From the NCBI RefSeq assembly GCF_963678635.1, contig NC_087070.1, positions 6,422,539-6,482,538 of the forward strand: DNA of 60,000 bases, written 5' to 3'. Shown here one piece after another: positions 57,950 through 60,000 of the stretch; the first letter of the stretch is position 1, and each line of letters starts with the position of its first letter. The notes below the pieces were generated by a model. The model searched no databases, was not told where the DNA came from, and saw only the letters and a program-made list of their open reading frames with translations. The DNA is from Symsagittifera roscoffensis (Eukaryota; Xenacoelomorpha; Acoela; Convolutidae). The translations under genes and the position numbers were made by a program.

Positions 57950-60000
57950 TACTATCCAGCAAGTGACACTTGCACTGAGAGAGATGAAAAAATAAAGCCG
58001 TGGACCAACACGGATAACATCGGACATGATAAAATTTGCTGAGGATTGTGGACTTTTTGAAGTCCTTAAGGAGAAGTGGGACTCTGATCTAATCCCCTCC
58101 GAATGGCGTGAAAGTTAAACTGTTACCTTTTACAAAAAAGGCAGTCCGTTAGAACGTGGATCCTACAGAGGCATACGATTACTGGAACACGCATTTTAAA
58201 TTATCAAAAAAGTACAAGAAAAACGTCTGATACATTTGATTAAAAAATATGAGATGCAATTTGGCTTTACGTGTCGTTATTGAAGGAACCATTTGCGGAA
58301 AAGAAAAGAACCCCTGCATCACATTTGTTGATCGAAAAAGCCTTTGACCGTATTCCCAGGGAACTGATCCCATGATCTCTGCGGCAACAGAGTTCCCGAA
58401 AATCTGGTATGACTAAAAATATATCTGCACACTGAGTCGAAACCCAGAGTTCACCGGCCCCAAGGATGCAGTGCTTACTTCGAAACTAAAGTAGGTGTAA
58501 TCTGCATAAAGGATCGGAACTTAGCCCATTGTTATTTATAATAGTAATGGAAGCTGCAACGATAAACTGTCGTTCCATTGTGCTATGGGATATGCTATAT
58601 GCAGATGACCTTGAGATATCCGCTGAAACGGAATCTCAGTCTTTTGAGAAATTTAATATTGGCACAAGGCTTTGCAAAACGCGGTTTTAAAATAAACGTG
58701 GATAAGACAAAAGATTTGTTTTTAGACCAAAAGTGTCCTCAAAAACCGGAAAATATTCATGCGCTCATTCCTTAAAGAAGTATGTGCCAATTCAACACTC
58801 TGAAAATCTGGTAATCATTCTTCGGTCTTCATTTTTGGCTACTTATTAACTATGTGACGAAATAACACATTGCAAGAAGTGTATGGTTTTTCAGAATTTT
58901 TCCTAAGAAACGAAGGACACGAGTTTGATCAATTAGTTCACACACGGCTGAGCTCCGCATTACTAGCAAAAAACGAAACTGCTTCTAACTCGATAAGTAA
59001 ACAAGGATTGCCGGTTACTGTGCAAGTAGCACAGAATGTTCCGACCAGTCTTAGAAAAATGCAAAAATATATATTTTTTCAAATAGTTGTTTCTTCCCCG
59101 CATGGTGTGATAAAGGATCTGAACGAAAAAAAGGCATACTTGACAGTCATGGAAAAAGCCACTCGGAAAACAGTTTTTAAAGAAAATTGATAAGAAAACA
59201 TTTTACAAAAACGTTTTAAAAAATTTGAAAAATTTTGCAGAAAAATTTGAATTTTTAACCTTAGTTTACAAAATGGCGCTAAGAAATTCAAAAACTACTT
59301 TTATTTGAGTACAACTAAATTTTCACGGCTTAAAAAAGCTGAAATAAGCTATTGAAAGTCTAGACACACGCTCACACCATATAAGTTCGAAAATTGACCA
59401 AAAACAAAAATTTCATAACGGTTTTTCTCAACACTGTGAATAAACTTTAGAAATTCTCTAATATCGTTCGAATCACGATTGAAAGAGCTTTATTATGATA
59501 TATCGCTCGATCCATTCTGACAACTGTTTGTGGTACCTGATTTTGCGTGGAAAACAAAAAGAAAAAAAGACTAAGACACGAATACAAAGTTCATCCCCAT
59601 TTTTCAAATGGTCAGAATAACTAGCTAAAGCAAACAAGCAGAAATTCAGGTTTTAACCTTTCAGTCTTATTTCACTCGTCTTCTTATTTCAGACCAATTC
59701 GGACGGCATTAACTTAGAAACCAAACAAAACGTTTCTGGTGATCAAGAGCAAATGACGAAAGCTCCTCTATAAAAGTATCAGTACTTGGTTACAAAGACT
59801 TACAACTTTATTCCAGAATTGAAAAACCAGTTTTTACTGTGTGCAGTAAGTTTTCACAACAACGTCAACTAAAGAAACAGATGAGCTCAGGAAAAAAATC
59901 ACTTTATTTAATGACCATGCATCATAATTTTTCTAATGGCAACTAACAACCAACAACAATTTTTTTTACTTCACTCTTCACCGATAACGATTTCAGGCCT
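57950..60000 (+). mobile_element. Non-LTR retrotransposon segment, copy 2
   Basis: This copy extends further 5' than copy 1. VTLALREMKK (about 57964) and DMIKFAEDCGLFEVLKEKWD begin the RT domain. IPSEWRES and GSYRGIRLLEHAF (about 58100-58195) are its fingers, and YEMQFGF leads into the shared part at 58258. Motif C is an intact YADD (58598-58609), but frames are still interrupted. It is about 97 percent or more identical to copy 1 by eye, with the same inserted element at 59038-59618. It runs off the window. Confidence 0.75.
59018..59618. mobile_element. GTTCCGACC-type element in copy 2
   Basis: Hairpin at 59018-59034, left end GTTCCGACCA at 59038, right end TGGTCAGAAT at 59609-59618. It is nearly identical to 56149-56753. 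Confidence 0.5.

Noticed and set aside
55390-58258. Independent LINE insertions with poly-A tails
   Set aside because: No poly-A tail or target duplication was seen, and the shared nested element points to block duplication.

Overview
This window reads as eukaryotic nuclear DNA, most likely from an invertebrate animal. It is AT-rich, its coding sequence is split into short exons with GT-AG borders, and it is packed with decayed transposable elements. There is no prokaryotic gene organisation. All convincing host exons lie on the minus strand. No search could be run, so family calls rest on motifs read directly.

Region by region. 1-370: two tRNA-like fragments. 995-8734: a small SAM-dependent O-methyltransferase (catechol/caffeoyl-CoA type, 231 residues) whose first coding exon exists twice, 4.8 kb apart, so it probably has alternative starts. 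8735-15118: no gene, only repeats. 15119-16047: three exons of an unidentified cysteine-containing protein, one resembling the NRF domain; a 1,712-bp block holding that exon is repeated in direct tandem (15833-19256) with no difference seen. 19.7-22.4 kb: old tandem repeats and a perfect 35-bp hairpin. 23.0-28.5 kb: two broken copies of an unfamiliar charged-protein locus arranged head to head, possibly an endogenous non-retroviral viral element. 29.7-37.9 kb: low-complexity exons of one or two unidentified minus-strand genes. 38.9-42.3 kb: a decayed Ty3/gypsy-type pol region on the plus strand. 36.4-48.1 kb: a dense cluster of short elements with GGCTCTTTTCC ends and 8-bp target duplications, plus G/C homopolymers and simple repeats. 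51.0-51.8 kb: a gag-like retroelement remnant. 51,845-54,209: the 3' four coding exons of a Y-box (cold-shock domain) RNA-binding protein with an RGG-rich tail. 55.4-60 kb: two near-identical copies of a non-LTR retrotransposon RT segment, both carrying the same internal insertion.

The host genes do not form an evident pathway. The O-methyltransferase is cytosolic small-molecule chemistry, the Y-box protein is an mRNA-packaging factor, and the others are unassigned. The main story is repeat-driven remodelling: a duplicated first exon, a recent perfect tandem duplication, a large imperfect palindrome with a patch of near-identity, hAT-like miniature elements, and hairpin-bearing dispersed repeats beside recurring element termini.
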